Assembly (NCBI GenBank): GCA_900155495.1
Contig: FTLJ01000102.1
Coordinates: 1-64,000 of the forward strand
Length of the DNA: 64,000 bases
Direction: 5' to 3'
Origin: Porogramme epimiltina
Lineage: Eukaryota; Basidiomycota; Agaricomycetes; Polyporales; Polyporaceae
In this document: in pieces, positions 22,467-35,744 of the stretch
How the letters are laid out: each line of letters starts with the position of its first letter
How positions within the stretch are numbered: position 1 is the stretch's first letter
Notes under the pieces: generated by a model
Told to the model about the DNA's origin: nothing
Database searches by the model: none
What the model saw: the letters and a program-made list of their open reading frames with translations, nothing else
Position numbers and translations under genes: made by a program

Positions 22467-23787
22467 GGTGCGGGTCCCGTTCGTGCGGCTTGCCTTTGCC
22501 TCTGCCTTTGCCTTTGTGCGGCGGCGGTGCGCTGCTGCCCAAATGCGTAGAGTGGTGCTGCGGGGTGCGGGGGAGGCTGCCAGTTAAGGGGGGGCGGAGA
22601 TAGCTGGGCGCGCGGGCTGGGAAGGAGCGGAGGCGGAGGACGACGAGGTCCCGCGGGGGGCAGGCGGAGGGACGTATATAGCGACCGGGCTCGCGAGAGC
22701 AGCCTGAGAGCCGGGAGCGGGGCAGGGCAGGGAGAGCGCGGCCGATGGGTGGGTGCTAATAGGCGGAGCGGTCGGGCGATGGCGCAGCTGGAGTCTGGTG
22801 TCAGAACACAAGCCGGGGGCCCCTATTCGTCTGTCGCCTGGCGGTCGTCGCGGCCAAGGTGATATGCTCGCGAGGCGGGAGGAGTAAGCGGCGCCGCGAG
22901 TGGGACGGGTGGTACGACGGAGGCTGGGGACATCCTCTCTCTTGCCCTGGGGTTTCGCCGCCCCGCCATCGGTGGGACGACTCCCCGGTCCGGGGGGCGC
23001 GGCGCCTGCGCTGACATAACACCGGCCCCCCGACTGGACATTTGGGGACACCAGATGGCCACAGATCGGTGTCCTGCTCTGTCCCGCCTCGTTTCCGCTC
23101 GCCTCACGAGCCCCAGGATCGGCGAGCTACAAATTCCCTGGCTTCACGGCGGGAAGCCGACGCTCCGCGGGCGTGCTTGAGTACCACCTCGTCAACGGCA
23201 AACACAAGCGCACTCGCGACTCCATTACTTACGCCCGACTATCGGACCGGCACGCACACACAAGAAACGTAGGGTATACCTCCAAAGTACATTGAGACCA
23301 GCATATAGAACAAAAAAAACATTCGGCCGCGCTGCGCATTCCCGTCCAAGACAAAACATTTGGGATCTGATCATGTACTACCAATCGTCCATGCCACCAA
23401 CGCCGGTGCGCGCGCACACGCAGCAGCACCATAGCGAAAAAAGACGTGCGCCGAGCCCGCGACCCACGGGGCTGTGCTGCTACTACTACCCGAGCGAGAA
23501 AGTACTCGAGGGGAGGAGGGGGGGATAAAGGGAAGCGCGCGAGCGCCGGGGCGCGGACTGCGGCGGTCGCCGCTGCCACCGCTGTCGAAGGAAGAAGTGT
23601 ATGGCGGGGGCGGCGGCGACGTGGAAGGCGGAAGAGGGAAATCATATACGTACAGACAAGACTGAGAGACAGATACAGCGAATCGTTCACGGGCGGCGCA
23701 TCCAGATTTGTTGTAGGGAGGGAGGGTAAGGAGGGAGGGAGGAGGGGGAGGATGGACAGTAATACGAATAATTAGTGTAGCCGAGTA
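22467..23787. other. Spacer between pantothenate kinase and chitin synthase
   Basis: GC-rich, low-complexity DNA with GGAGG-type runs (for example about 23,510-23,525 and 23,717-23,750). No gene was recognised. It contains the pantothenate-kinase promoter and the 3' untranslated region of the chitin synthase. Confidence 0.5.
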
Positions 23788-26700
23788 TCACAATCCGACA
23801 AGACGGAGAAGGAGGTAGAGCGTTGACCCAACGAAGCGGATAGCGGACAGGCCCGCCCTATAGGATGTCATGCATTAGCGAGGTGCACTCAGCTGGCGGA
23901 GGGAGCTGGACTCACAAGCAGAAGAAGAGGAAGCTGAGGTACGGGTTGAAGTTCGCATCTTTGGTCGTCGAGACGTGCTCCTTGACCCAGGCCGTGAAAG
24001 CGTTGGACGTGAAGACGAGGATCATGATGATGTTCGTGCCGACCCACGCGAGGACGACGTTCGTGCGGCTGTTGCGGTCGTGGTCCGCCTGCTTCGTCGT
24101 CGCGTCGCGGTGCTCCTTCTCCTCTGGGGGCTTGTACGAGAGCGCGGTGCGCGACGCCTGCCAGATCTGGTCGACGTCCTCGCGCGCGGTCGGCAGCTCG
24201 ACTTCCAGCATCTCCTTGCCGTCCTCGCTCTTGACCTTCTTGGCTCCCCCGAGGTCCTTCGCCGAGCCGTTGTCACCCTTGGTACCCCAGGTGACATCGT
24301 GCAGGTTACACATGGCGTACATCACTGCAAGCATGTTAGTATTGAGACAATGCCTTGTGGGCGTGAAAACGTACTGAGAATGTTGACATCTGAAATTGTG
24401 TGTCAGTGCATGCATAAACAACGTGAACGATGTACTCACAACTCGGGAGCCAGAACATGTATTGGAGGAACGAGGTGAACATGTGCCAGGGCTCGAAGTG
24501 CATGAATGACCCGACGAAGTACAGGCCGTAGGTAGCCGCAAGCGAAATGACGATGTCACGGAAAGTCGCGTTGGTGCTGACCAACCTGCACTAGGATGTC
24601 AGTGGCAAGAAAAAGCCGCGGAAAGGGAGGACGCACTCGGGGAAGTTCTTCCAACCATCCAGAGTGTGAGGCACAGCGAGGTACACGGTGTAACCCGCAC
24701 ACCACAAAGTGATGATGTTGCAAAGACCGAAGAGGATGATGCAGATCGAGTATGTCCATTTGGAACCCTGCGGACGGTTGCCGAGCGAACAAACCAAGAC
24801 GATGAAGAGTAGACCGAGGTAGAGCTTGAGGAACACTTCAAAGACGTCCGCACCCGCGCCGTTGGAGATGAAGGAGAACGCATCGGTGTCAGGATCCGAG
24901 GTAGCCGAGTCGACGAGCTGTGTGTATGCGGTACTGTCAGCTATACATCAACATCACCGGCAGCACATCACTTACGAAGAAGAAAGCGAGGTAGAAGTTG
25001 GCGAGAGACGTCCAAGTGAAGAGGAGCTGGACCGCGTTGTAGATGAACTCGAACTGGAGGAGAAGCTTGCGGAAGAAGCCCTGTCCTGACGACCAGATGC
25101 GGAACCAGAAGACGGTAGCGTGGACCGAGGCGAACAGGGAACCGTTCAGCCAACGACGACGCTGAGAGATGAACTCGGGAACCTATGTCGATCAGTTAGA
25201 CAGGTTGAATATCATATTCATTAGACGGCAGCTCACAGTCGTAGGCACATCTGTCGCGGCCTTGGCGCTCTTGACGTACTTGAGCCTGTGCATCACGACT
25301 GTGAGACGTATGAAGGTGCCGAGACAATAATCACATACACCCAAGCCTCGCGCTTCTTCGTGACGATCTCGAAACAAAGAATACGATCCTCAGCAAGGTA
25401 CATGTTACGCTCTGCACGCGAACGTGGATGTCAATTGATGTTCCGTGCATCTGAAACGGGTGATACGTACCGAATAGGCCGGCGTTACTGCCACCGCCGT
25501 GCATCGCTTCACCCTTGAAGTAGGACGCCAAGGGGCCCTTGCCATCAGGTCCATTCTGCAGCGCTTTGTAACGGTATGCACTGAAGGCACCGGGGAGCAC
25601 GGAGATATAGCCGAAGACGCTCTCCAGGGGCTTGTCAAGGATGTTGGACATCTTGTACTGTATGAGGGAGTCATTTAACATGTATCAGTAACTGGTTGAC
25701 TGCTAGTGCGTACCTCGAAGTTCTGTGAAGCAGCGAGAGGGCTCTTCAACAGAAGGGAGCAGCCCTTGCCAGTATCGACACAGATCCTGCACACGATTGT
25801 CAGTCAATGGTCCAACCCGAGGCAGTGCTCAGGCACGCACTCTCCGCAGGCACCGCCGACGCCAGAATGCCTGTCGAAGCCTGGGATAATCGTTAGTTTG
25901 ATTGCATCCGCAGTAGTCTCGGTTACTCACATTTCCAGAGGTCGTATATCGAGGTACCGGTGGGCTTCGTACCAACGTCAAGGAGAATGCAGACTGAGGG
26001 GTGAAATGAGGTCCCCGAACGTACAACATCATACATTTAGGCTTACCGTTGGGTTGAATGAGGGGACCGAAAGCATTGAAGAACCAGCGGTGGCTACGGG
26101 TGGCGCTCGTAAGCGAAATTACAGCTGCGGAAGCGCGTCCCTCGCGAACCTGTTGAGCTTTTTCTTGTTCTGCTCCTTCAAGCAGAAGATGACCTGCACA
26201 GGGCAGGCGCCCTGCGAAACCTCGCCGCGGTCTGTCACAACGACACTTGTGGTGTATCTGGATGAAGCAGGTAAACCGGTGTTCGCGTCAGACGTCACAT
26301 GAGCTGTAACACGCACTCGAAGATGTGCGCGGTGACATCCTTGCCCATGATGGAGTCCTTCGCGACGCCCTCTTGGTAACAACCCATCTACGAACACTTC
26401 TCAGAACTTAGAGCACGGCTTCTGGCAGGACGGTGCTTACGAGGGTGAGAACCTGAAGCGTACGCTTGTTGATCTTGCTGCGGCCGTCGGACACGACGCA
26501 CACCACGACCTTCTTCCATCCGTCCGGACCCCACATCTTGGACTTTGTCCTACCGCAGAGATGCGCGATGTTCTTCAAGACGCTGTCCGAGGTGTTCCCG
26601 TCAGTAAACTGCACCCGCGGCGCCAAGAGCAAATATAGGACAACGCCAGGGGTGAGAGTGTTCAAAAGGGACTCACGCGTTCATCGTCCGACAGAACAGG

Positions 26701-27338
26701 ACCTCGTCCTCGTTGTACATCGTCATCACGATGAACAGCTCCGTGCGGCGGCCCATGAGGTACGGCCGGAGCGTGTACTTGTTGCGCATGAAGTCGTCCG
26801 GGTCGCACGTCGCGGCGGTGTAGCGCAGCTTCGTGAACTCCTCCGCGTTGTCGAGGCTCTTGGGCACGATGTGCGACGGCACGGGCATGTCGAGCACGAG
26901 GTTGCCCTCCTGGAGCGCGACCTGGCGCACGGAGCGCCGCTTCATGAGCTTCTCGCGCGCGACCGAGTACCCGCCCGCGCTGTACTGCGACTGCGCGTAG
27001 CCCGGGCGCTGCTGGGGCGGGTAGTTCCCGCCCTGCTGGTACGGCATCGAGGGCATGGGCGGGACCGAGACCTGCTGCATGTCGTATTGGGGGTTGAGGT
27101 GCGCCTGGGAGCCCGCGTAGCTGCTCTGGTAGGATTTGGTGGACTTGGCGTCCCAGCCATTGCCGGGGCCGTGGCCGTCGTAGCTGTGGGCGTAGTCGTT
27201 TGCGGGTTGCTGGGGCTGCTGGACTTGCTGCGTCTGTTGGCGGGGGTATGCGAAGTTGGGAGCTGGGTTATTGGCGGGAGGGTAATCTGGATACGCATTT
27301 GCGTAGGGATCATGTTGTTGGTGTTGGTGATAAGCCAT
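23788..27338 (-). CDS. Chitin synthase, class III (division 1)
   Basis: It polymerises N-acetylglucosamine from UDP-GlcNAc into cell-wall chitin at the plasma membrane. The N-terminal ~130 residues are glutamine-, tyrosine- and proline-rich and likely disordered. Then come [18 protein letters not shown] (the division 1 N-terminal domain), [45 protein letters not shown]...[12 protein letters not shown], the product-site segment [13 protein letters not shown] and the catalytic QRRRW (in [16 protein letters not shown], about 25,175-25,135). A cluster of C-terminal membrane segments follows. Splicing over 23,905-23,848 replaces an early stop with [18 protein letters not shown], and the stop is at 23788-23790. 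The class III call rests on the wording around MYNEDE and YQEGVAK. About a dozen introns; roughly 900 residues, normal for the class. Confidence 0.93.
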
Positions 27339-29803
27339 GACTGGCTAAGTTGGTTGGGCTCGGTGCGGGCGGAAGGGAAAACACAGGGAGGGGGGAGGAA
27401 GAAGGATTGTGTTGGGTAAGGAATGACTGTCTGCTCTGCACAACGGAACCGCCAGGGAACGAACGAGAGAGAGACGACGCCCGCAGGAGGAGGTTGTTGA
27501 GGGGAGGAAGAAGAGGAACAGGGCTGTGAACGTGCGGCGGCGGAGACGCGTTCGGTGCCTTTCCCGGCGCCAGCTCGCGCTCGGCCGCTCAAGCCGCCCG
27601 TGAGGCTTGTCCGGCCCATCAGTGGCAACAGCTGCGCCCGACGGTCGTCGACCTTGTTTACTGGCCAATGAGACCTCTCATCCTCATCTCGTCTGCATAG
27701 GCCATGTCTCCCCGAGCGAGAAACATCGCTGTGTTGTGGTCGACCATCTCTGTCTCTCCATGCCGCACGTTCAATTGCGACAAGTCAATCATGATGCCTT
27801 CGCATATGTGAATGACAACCGATGATGATTTCTTCACAAGGCTTCAGACGAGACTGGGCATCTTTCGGGAATATTAACCGTTACATACTTCCTTGAAGAC
27901 ATCTACTCGGTGAGCGGATGGATGGTGCTGTAGGGGACCTCGGCCACACAAGGGGCGCCGTAATGCCATGGAGAGCGCCACGCCGGCCCGAGGTCACTAG
28001 TTTGTCGCTAAAGAAACGAATGGGACTTCCATCGGCCTCGTGGATGTGGTTCGCGTCGTCCACACAAAACGAATTCGATAGGCTTATCGTCAGAGAGCCC
28101 GCGTTGAACGAGGACAAGTGCGGGGTTCTGAGCGCAATCCTTACGGGAGACCGCGACAGGCGGGTTGAAGGGTTACGCTCGCAATACAGTTTGTAGAATG
28201 CCACACGCCGTCCGTTTGATGTCGCTAAAAGGACGCTATATCTCATTAAACGGAGGTCTTCTGTGCGCGGTAGCGCTGAAGGGCGTAGATACAAAGCATG
28301 TTGGGGTCGTTGCTGCCCATGCGGGCGTGATGGAGGAACATGGGCGAACTGTGAAGGATTGACTCGCCTCAAGACTGGCCGATAGGACGGCATGATTGGG
28401 TTCGGGCGACGACAAAGAAGGTCCCAATGAGTCGGTAATGAACGTGGGGAAGGGTGTGACGGAGCTTCGGAGAATGGAACAGGAGTGCATGGACGCAGAC
28501 GTGGGGACAGATGGGGGATGGAAGAGCATCATGGGGAAGAGGCCGGGCTGACGTTGGGACGTGGGGCGAGGCGTGGCGACTGGCGTTCCTGCGCGGGGCG
28601 GGGAGAGGTGCGCGGGCGAGAACGTCACCGGACGTGTGATTGGGACCCGAGGACGAGCTCACAGCCATTGTGGGCTGCGCCTCGTCTAGTGAAGCCGGGC
28701 GAAGGGCGGAAGCATGTGGGTGGGCCCGCCATCGCCGGCAGAAGCTCGGTTCCTGTTCAGACAGCGAGCGCCGCCAAGCGCGCCGTGCCCCGTGAGCGAC
28801 GCCGCGGCGGGGCATGGGCGCGATGGAGGGGGCGAAGGGTGGGTGCGCGGCGCAGGCGGGCGTGTGCAGCTCGCGATGGAGGACGGCTGGGGCCCCGTGC
28901 AGAGTGGGGCCCGCTGCGTCCCAGTGCGAGTGCCACGCGTTCGCCCCGGAAGGAGGCCTCGCTCGTGGCGCTCTGTTCGGACGCGGCGGCCCTGCGGCAG
29001 ATGCTTGCGTAAGGAATGATGCAGGGCGCCTGAACGGACCCGAGGCGTCTCCAAGATCGAGCACGCAGCGTGCGAGGCCGAGCATGTGAGCGGGCGGGTG
29101 GGCGAGAGTCGGAGACGAGGGGGCCACGGAGACGGAGCGAGCGCGCAGACGAGACGGGCCTCGGACGGCGACGTCCGCTGGCCGAGGAGCGAGACGGCCA
29201 AACGCCGGCTCGGAGTGATCGATAGCCCAGGGCGCAGGTGGCGTGTTGAACGGCGCCTACCTCCCACCGGCGCCTTCCCACGGGGACAGTCCGCCACCTG
29301 CGCTGCGCTGTCTCCTCTGTTCTTTCTCCTGCCCTTGTACTCCGTCCCCCCGCTCCTCCCCATATATCTTCCCCATCTCCTCCACCACCTCTTCTTCTTT
29401 CTCCTCCGAGCCACCCACTCCCTTCCCTCTCTCGGTGAGTACCCCCTTTCTCTCCATCTCCCTCCCATCAATCCCAGTCGCCTCCCCCTTCCCGGCCTCG
29501 AGGTTGCCGCACCCCTTTGCCTCCCCGCCAGCGAGCCACGCCACCGCACGTAAAGATCCTTGCACGTCTTTCCGGCCACAGAAACGTCCTCTCTGGGCTG
29601 TCTTGTGCGTAGGCGGCTGCGCCGATGCTGTGCAGCGTCTTCCCAGGCTCTCCTCGCTTTTCAACCCGCCTCGCCCCCTCTTGCACCTGTCCTTCCCTCT
29701 TAAACCCCGCCGCCATCCTTCCTCTTCTTCCCTTCCTCCCTCCCGCCCCTCTTCGCTAATACACATCCATCCTAGTATCCATCCCAAGACAAATATCCCA
29801 TCG
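27339..29803. other. Long spacer between chitin synthase and CK1 (divergent promoters)
   Basis: The two flanking genes are transcribed away from each other, so both promoters lie here. Long open frames at 27,881-28,393 (minus), 28,369-29,579 (both strands) and 29,243-29,926 (plus) are proline/arginine/serine-rich and overlap one another on both strands, as expected by chance in GC-rich DNA. The last ~500 bases before CK1 are strongly pyrimidine-rich. They contain GGTGAGT at about 29,431, which may start a 5'-UTR intron. Confidence 0.5.
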
Positions 29804-30010
29804 ATGGCAGACTCGTCCTCGCACCGCCTTGACCTGCGTGTTGGTGGAAAGTACAGGCTGGGCAAGAAGATTGGTTCGGGCTCCTTTGGTGCGTCGTCAT
29901 ATTCTTTCATGCATACACGAACCTAATCTCGTCGCGTAGGTGATATCTACCTCGGAATTAACATCATTTCCGGGGAGGAGGTCGCCATCAAGCTCGAGTC
30001 CGTCAAGGCC

Positions 30011-30042
<32 letters not shown>

Positions 30043-31054
30043 CTACAAGACCCTCGCCGGTGGTGTCGGCGTCCCTTTTGTTCGTTGGTTCGGTACCGAA
30101 TGCGACTACAACGCAATGGTCATCGATCTCCTCGGTCCCTCTCTCGAGGACCTTTTCAACTTTTGCCACCGTAAATTCAGCTTGAAGACCGTTCTCCTTC
30201 TCGCTGATCAGTTGGTGAGTCGTTTGAATCTCCGTGCTGCCGTTTCCATATGCTTATCGGATCGCCTCGAACGCGACGTTCGTAGATCTCCCGCATCGAG
30301 TACATCCACTCGCGCAACTTCATCCACCGTGACATCAAGCCCGACAACTTCCTCATGGGTATCGGCAAGCGTGGCAACCAGGTCAATGTCATCGATTTCG
30401 GTCTCGCAAAGAAGTACCGTGACCCGAAGACGCACCTCCACATCCCGTACAGGGAGAACAAGAACCTCACGGGTACCGCCCGCTACACCTCCATCAACAC
30501 CCATCTGGGTGTGGAGCAGGCTCGCCGTGACGATCTTGAGTCTCTGGCTTACGTCCTGATGTACTTCCTCCGTGGTTCTCTCCCCTGGCAGGGGCTCAAG
30601 GCTGCGACCAAGAAGCAGAAGTACGACCGTATCATGGAGAAGAAGATGACTACCCCCACTGACCTCCTGTGCCGTGGCTTCCCCAACGAGTTTGGCATCT
30701 TCCTCAACTACACGCGTGCGCTTCGCTTCGACGACAAGCCCGACTACTCGTACCTCCGCAAGCTCTTCCGCGACCTCTTCGTCCGCGAGGGATACCAGTA
30801 CGATTACGTCTTCGACTGGAGCATGCAGCGCGCGATGGAAGACGGCGGAAGCTCGAGCCAGAAGGCCACCCAGGGTCGCCGCAAGGTCCTTCAGGACGAA
30901 GAGGAGCACCGTGTCAGCGACAGGATGTGAGTTTCGGCGTAACTAAGGTTCGCCCCCACTTTTACTTACTCCGCCTAGGCTGCGCTCCCACACTCGCCAA
31001 CAGCAGGCTGCCGCTGCCATCGGCCAGCCTCGACGTCGCGAAGATCAGTGGTGA
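29804..31054 (+). CDS. Casein kinase 1, delta/epsilon (Hhp1/Hrr25) type
   Basis: A serine/threonine kinase of the CK1 family, with roles in DNA repair, vesicle traffic and clock or cell-cycle control in other fungi. Four exons (29804-29888, 29940-30214, 30286-30926, 30979-31054) give 358 residues. It opens [34 protein letters not shown]. Visible motifs are the glycine loop, the VAIKLE lysine, [14 protein letters not shown] (catalytic loop), [12 protein letters not shown] (CK1 form of DFG) and [13 protein letters not shown]. The kinase-extension segment [18 protein letters not shown] also fits CK1 delta. The tail after the kinase domain is short, with [14 protein letters not shown] and [18 protein letters not shown]. 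It carries no C-terminal CC motif for prenylation, which argues against the Yck-type membrane-anchored CK1. Confidence 0.94.
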
Positions 31055-32453
31055 ACGTCTCCCCTTGGTAGGATAGGGGAGATGTCATCCCAGCACGTCC
31101 GGGTCCGACCGAGCATGGGGGGCGGGGGGTAGAAGCACTGCGGCGCTCGGTTTTGGTTTGGTCGCCAATTGGTAGAAGGCCTCGGATCCCGGTAACGTTT
31201 CAGTCGGTCGCGTCGCTCGAGTGGAAGGAGCGAACAGGTTGCGCAGGTCGTGGAATCACGTCGAGGGAGCATGACGTGCAAGCGGTACATCCCAGGTCAA
31301 ACGGGACCTCGTCTCGGTCAAGAACAGCCTCCGGATGAAGGGCCCATCAACAGTCCATTTGGGTCACTCCGCCTCTCGTCGACGGGTCGTTACTCCCATC
31401 CACGCCACGATCTACGGCAGGGGTGTCAGCCTCAAGAGCTCGCCCTGCACCCGTTCATCGCCCTTCCAGGTTCCCAATTTCGTACGGACGCTTTTCTTTT
31501 CAAGCCACCTCCATCACCTCGCATACAGGTCGATCTGGGGCGGCCGCCTCGTCTCCTCGCATGAAACATTCCCCCTCGCGCCGTACGCCGTGATGAATGC
31601 TCCTGACTCCCTCCCTGATGACATACACTCCATATCACACGCATCATCACGTCCTTATCCACGATTCCCTGTATATATTCCTCCAGCCACCTTCCAGCCT
31701 TGTCTTCTAATACTCCCGTGCGCCAAGCGCACTCATCCCCTCGTTCATACGTTGCCTCTTTTCCCCTCTCCCTCCTTCTCATATCCTCTCATACTCTGCG
31801 GTCACATTGCTGGATCTCTCGCTCTTGTGTCCTCTCTCCCCCACCTCTTCGGTGCCCGGCTCCCCACAGCAGCCGGGTCTCCCTTGAGGGCGTGCAGGAG
31901 AGAGAGGGCTTCGCGTTTGGTCGGGAGGAGGTTTTGCGGCTGGTGGAGGTCGCGGATGGCACGCCGAGCTGTCCGCGAGGCGGGTGGAGGTTCGGCCGGT
32001 GTAGGGTGGAGGAGGCGGGCAGGGTTGGTAGTCGAAGAAGTTGTGTTTGCTAGACGGAGCGGCGTTGTTTGTTGGAGGTCAGGCGCGGTATCCTCGTTGT
32101 ATTCAATATAGTCACAAGTGTGCACGTCACCCCCCCACCCCAGTCTTCCGATCCCCCAGATCTACCCATCCCCGAGACGCACTTGTCGCTTTGTACATCG
32201 AACGCACATCGTTATATATAATGCCAGTGGCAATATCTCTTGGAGTGATTATTTGTGCCTGAACAAATTCTTGAGTAAGTCTCAAATATACATCGCACTG
32301 TTTGAAGGTCGGAATAATCATGTTCGGACGCGCGCGCCACGTGTGCAGCCAGACTTGCGATGATGCGTGGACGCCGTGGCTGCGAATCCACACAGACCTC
32401 CTCTTCCACTACGCGCTGCCGGGTCCGCACCCGCCCTCCCTTACGACCTCGCC
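31055..32453. other. Spacer between CK1 and SEC21
   Basis: No coding exon was recognised. It holds the CK1 3' flank and SEC21 promoter. A TATATATAATG-like AT-rich element lies at about 32,211-32,223, some 230 bases before the SEC21 ATG, and may be the core promoter. Confidence 0.45.
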
Positions 32454-35400
32454 ATGTCTTTCGCCACGAAAAAAGACGAGGAGAGCGGCCTCAGCACTTA
32501 CTACAACAACAAGACGACCGTCATCCAGGAGGCCCGCGTCTTCAATGAGTCCCCCATAAGCCCGCGGAAGTGCAGGGCCCTCCTCACCCGCATCGTCTAC
32601 CTTCTCTATGCCGGCGAGACGTTCAACACCCAGGAGGCGACGACCCTCTTCTTCGGCACGACGAAGCTGTTCCAACACAAGGACGTGCGTAGACCTCTTC
32701 TGCAAGCCTGTGCATCCGGGATGGCTGATTGGTTCTATGGGTCTGGGGACACGACAGAGTGCACTCCGCCAGATGGTCTACCTCGCGATCAAGGAGCTCT
32801 CCACGACCGCGGAGGACGTCATCATGGTCACGGCGAGCATCATGAAGGACATGCAACCCAACTCGGAGGTCATCTACCGGCCAAACGCCATCCGCGCCCT
32901 CGCGCGGATCATCGACGTGAGTGTCCCGCCCCTGCATCTTCCAGCTTTCTGTCTGCAGGTTCTGAGGACACGGGACGCCGCAGCCGTCCATGGCGCAGGG
33001 CGTGGAGCGCTTCTTCAAGGCCGCCATTGTGGACAAGAACCCGTCGATCTCGTCCGCCGCGCTCGTCTCCGCGTACCACCTCTTCCCCGACGCCCGGGAC
33101 GTCGTGAAGCGGTGGGTGAACGAGGCGCAGGAGGCGGTCAACGCCAAGGCGTCCTCGTCCTTCTTTGGCGGGTCCTCGTCCAGCGGCGGCGGGTACCTCG
33201 GCGGGTGGGGCGGCGGTGGAGGCTCGTCTGGGAGCGGCGCGGGCGGGTACCAGCCGATCCCGTCGACGAGCCACATCACGCAGTACCATGCCCTTGGGCT
33301 GCTGTATGCGATCCGCCAGCAGGACAGGATGGCGGTCACGAAGATGATACAGCAGCTGGGTGGAGGCAAGTCGGGCGCAGGAACGACGCTCAAGAACCCG
33401 ATGGCGCTGTGCATGCTCATTCGGTATGCGGCGAAGGTCATGGAGGAGGACCCTAAGTGCGTGACATTACGTTACTCTGTGCTCTGAGTTACTCACAGTT
33501 TGCGTGCAGCGTTCAGAGGCAAATGCTCGACCTTCTGGAGGGATGGCTGCGTCACAAGAGCGACATGGTCAACCTGGAGGCGGCTCGTGTGATCTGCGAA
33601 ATGAAGAACGTTACGCCGGCCCAACTTACGCGCTCGATTGCTGGTAAGTTTCAATCCTTAGAATAGCTGCAGCCGTATGCTCATACATTGCATCCAGTTC
33701 TCCAACTATTCCTGTCCTCCCCGAAGTCTACCCTCAAATTCGCCGCCACCCGCACCCTTGCCGCGCTTGCCGTTACCCACCCCTCGAGCGTCGCGGCATG
33801 CAACATCGATCTGGAGAACCTCATCTCGGACCCGAACCGCAGCGTGGCGACATACGCGATCACGACGCTCCTCAAGACCGGCAACGAGGCGTCCGTGGAC
33901 CGCCTCATGAAGCAGATCACCGGCTTCATGAGCGAGATCAGCGACGAGTTCAAGGTCATCATCGTGGACGCGATCCGCTCGCTCTGCCTCAAGTTCCCGC
34001 TGAAGCACGAGTCGATGCTCTCCTTCCTCTCGGGCGTGCTCCGCGACGAGGGCGGGTACGACTTCAAGCGCGCGGTCGTCGAGGCCATCTTCGACATGAT
34101 CAAGTTCATCGGGGACTGCAAGGAACAGGCGCTCTCGCACCTGTGCGAGTTCATCGAGGACTGCGAGTTCACGAAGCTGTCCGTGCGCATCCTGCACCTG
34201 CTCGGCGTCGAGGGCCCCAAGGCGCCGAACCCGACCAAGTACATCCGTTTCATCTACAACCGCGTCGTGCTCGAGAACGCGACCGTGCGCGCCGCGGCGG
34301 TCGCGAGCCTGGCCAAGTTTGGGCTGAACAACATCGACGCGAAGCTGGGTAAGAGCATCAACGTCCTGTTGAACAGGTGCTTGGACGACGTCGATGACGA
34401 GGTCCGGGATCGCGCCGCGCTGTACCTGAAGGTGTACCAGGAGCCGCCTTTAATTGAGCCGTACATCAAGGAGGGTGAGTCCAGTGCAGATGGAGCTCCG
34501 TTCTGGTCGCCGATTCATGTGACTATTCCTAGAATCCATCTACTCGCTCTCCGCGCTCGAGTCAAAATTGGTGTCCTACATCAGCGATCTCGAATCTCTA
34601 GAACAGCCCTTCGACGCATCGGACATTCCCAAAATCAGCAGAGAGCAAGCCGCGAAGGAGGCTTCTCGTACGTCACATCTCAGGGTCGCCTTTTTGAATA
34701 ACACGCCAAACTGACGCGGCCACCCAGGTCCCAGCACGTTGGAGACCATCGGCATGCCCTCAACATCGAAGGCCGCGACACCACCACCGCCCTCCGCGGC
34801 CGAGACCCAGTCGAACTACGCGCAGCAGCTCGCGGAGGTTCCAGAGCTGGCGTCATATGGTCCTGTTCTTAACAGCAGCTTCAAGCCCAGCCCCCTTACG
34901 GAGAGCGAGACCGAGTACCAAGTGTCTGTGGTCAAGCACCTCTTCAAGGAGCACGTCGTGTTCCAGGTGCGGCAGAATGTCAGGGCTGACAGCGACTGCC
35001 CCGTGCTAACCCCGTTTTGCAGTTCAATGTGTCCAACACGATCCCGGATACTGTTCTCGAACAAGTCTCGGTCATCATGCAGCCTCAGGCAGACTCAGGG
35101 CTTACCGAGGACTTCATCATCCCTGTGCCCACCCTCTCGGGCGCAACATCACCTGGCATCGTGTACGTGTCCTTCACGCGTGACACGCCGGAGGAGTACG
35201 TACAGGCCTCCTTCTCGTGCATCCTCAAGTTCGTCAGCAAGGAGCTCGACCCCTCCACGGGCGAACCCGAAGAGGAGGGCTACGAGGACGAGTACCAGCT
35301 CGAAGACACCGAGCTCGCCGCGTCCGATTACCTCGTGCCCACCTATGTCACCTTCGCGTCCGAGTGGGACCGCATGCGCGGTGGCGTATCACTCACCGAG

Positions 35401-35744
35401 ACGTTCTCGCTCTCGGCCATGGAGTCGCTCAAGGGTGCGTGCTCCCCTCCGCCGCGTCACATGCCTGCCGCTGACTTCTCCCGCCCCCCTTTTCCCCTCC
35501 CGCAGCGGCGTGCACGTCTGTCATCGAGATCCTGAACATGCAGCCTCTGGGCGGGTCGGAGGAGCCGCAGGCGCCGACGGTGCACACGCTGCAGCTCGCG
35601 GGCCTCGTCGGTGGCGGCGGAGGCAAGGTGCTCGTGCGCTGCAGGATGACGTTCTCGAAGGCGCAGGGCGTCACGCTCGAGGTCGGCGTGCGCGCGGAAC
35701 ACCAGGCCGCGGCGGACCTGGTTATCACCGCGATTGGAGGGTAG
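32454..35744 (+). CDS. SEC21: Coatomer (COPI) gamma subunit
   Basis: This is the gamma subunit of the COPI coat, which forms retrograde Golgi-to-ER vesicles and contacts Arf1 and cargo. It starts [21 protein letters not shown]. The adaptin-like solenoid follows: [63 protein letters not shown], then a long uninterrupted exon (33,700-34,475) with LEHAD-free, HEAT-like text such as [16 protein letters not shown] and [16 protein letters not shown]. The appendage domain is seen in [31 protein letters not shown] and the C-terminal [24 protein letters not shown]. The stop is at 35742-35744. About 930 residues, normal for the family. A glycine/serine-rich insert (about 33,160-33,255) breaks the solenoid and is unusual. 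Introns are short. Confidence 0.94.

Noticed and set aside
26466..27419. 317-codon plus-strand frame opposite the chitin synthase N-terminus
   Set aside because: It is the mirror of a well-supported coding exon and consists of V/R/L-rich shadow sequence without domains.
28369..29579. Long minus-strand frames (252 and 297 codons) upstream of CK1
   Set aside because: They overlap one another and plus-strand frames, are low-complexity, and lie in GC-rich promoter DNA.
31335..32111. 258-codon plus-strand frame between CK1 and SEC21
   Set aside because: Serine/proline/arginine-rich, no domain, overlaps frames on the other strand; lies in untranslated or promoter DNA.
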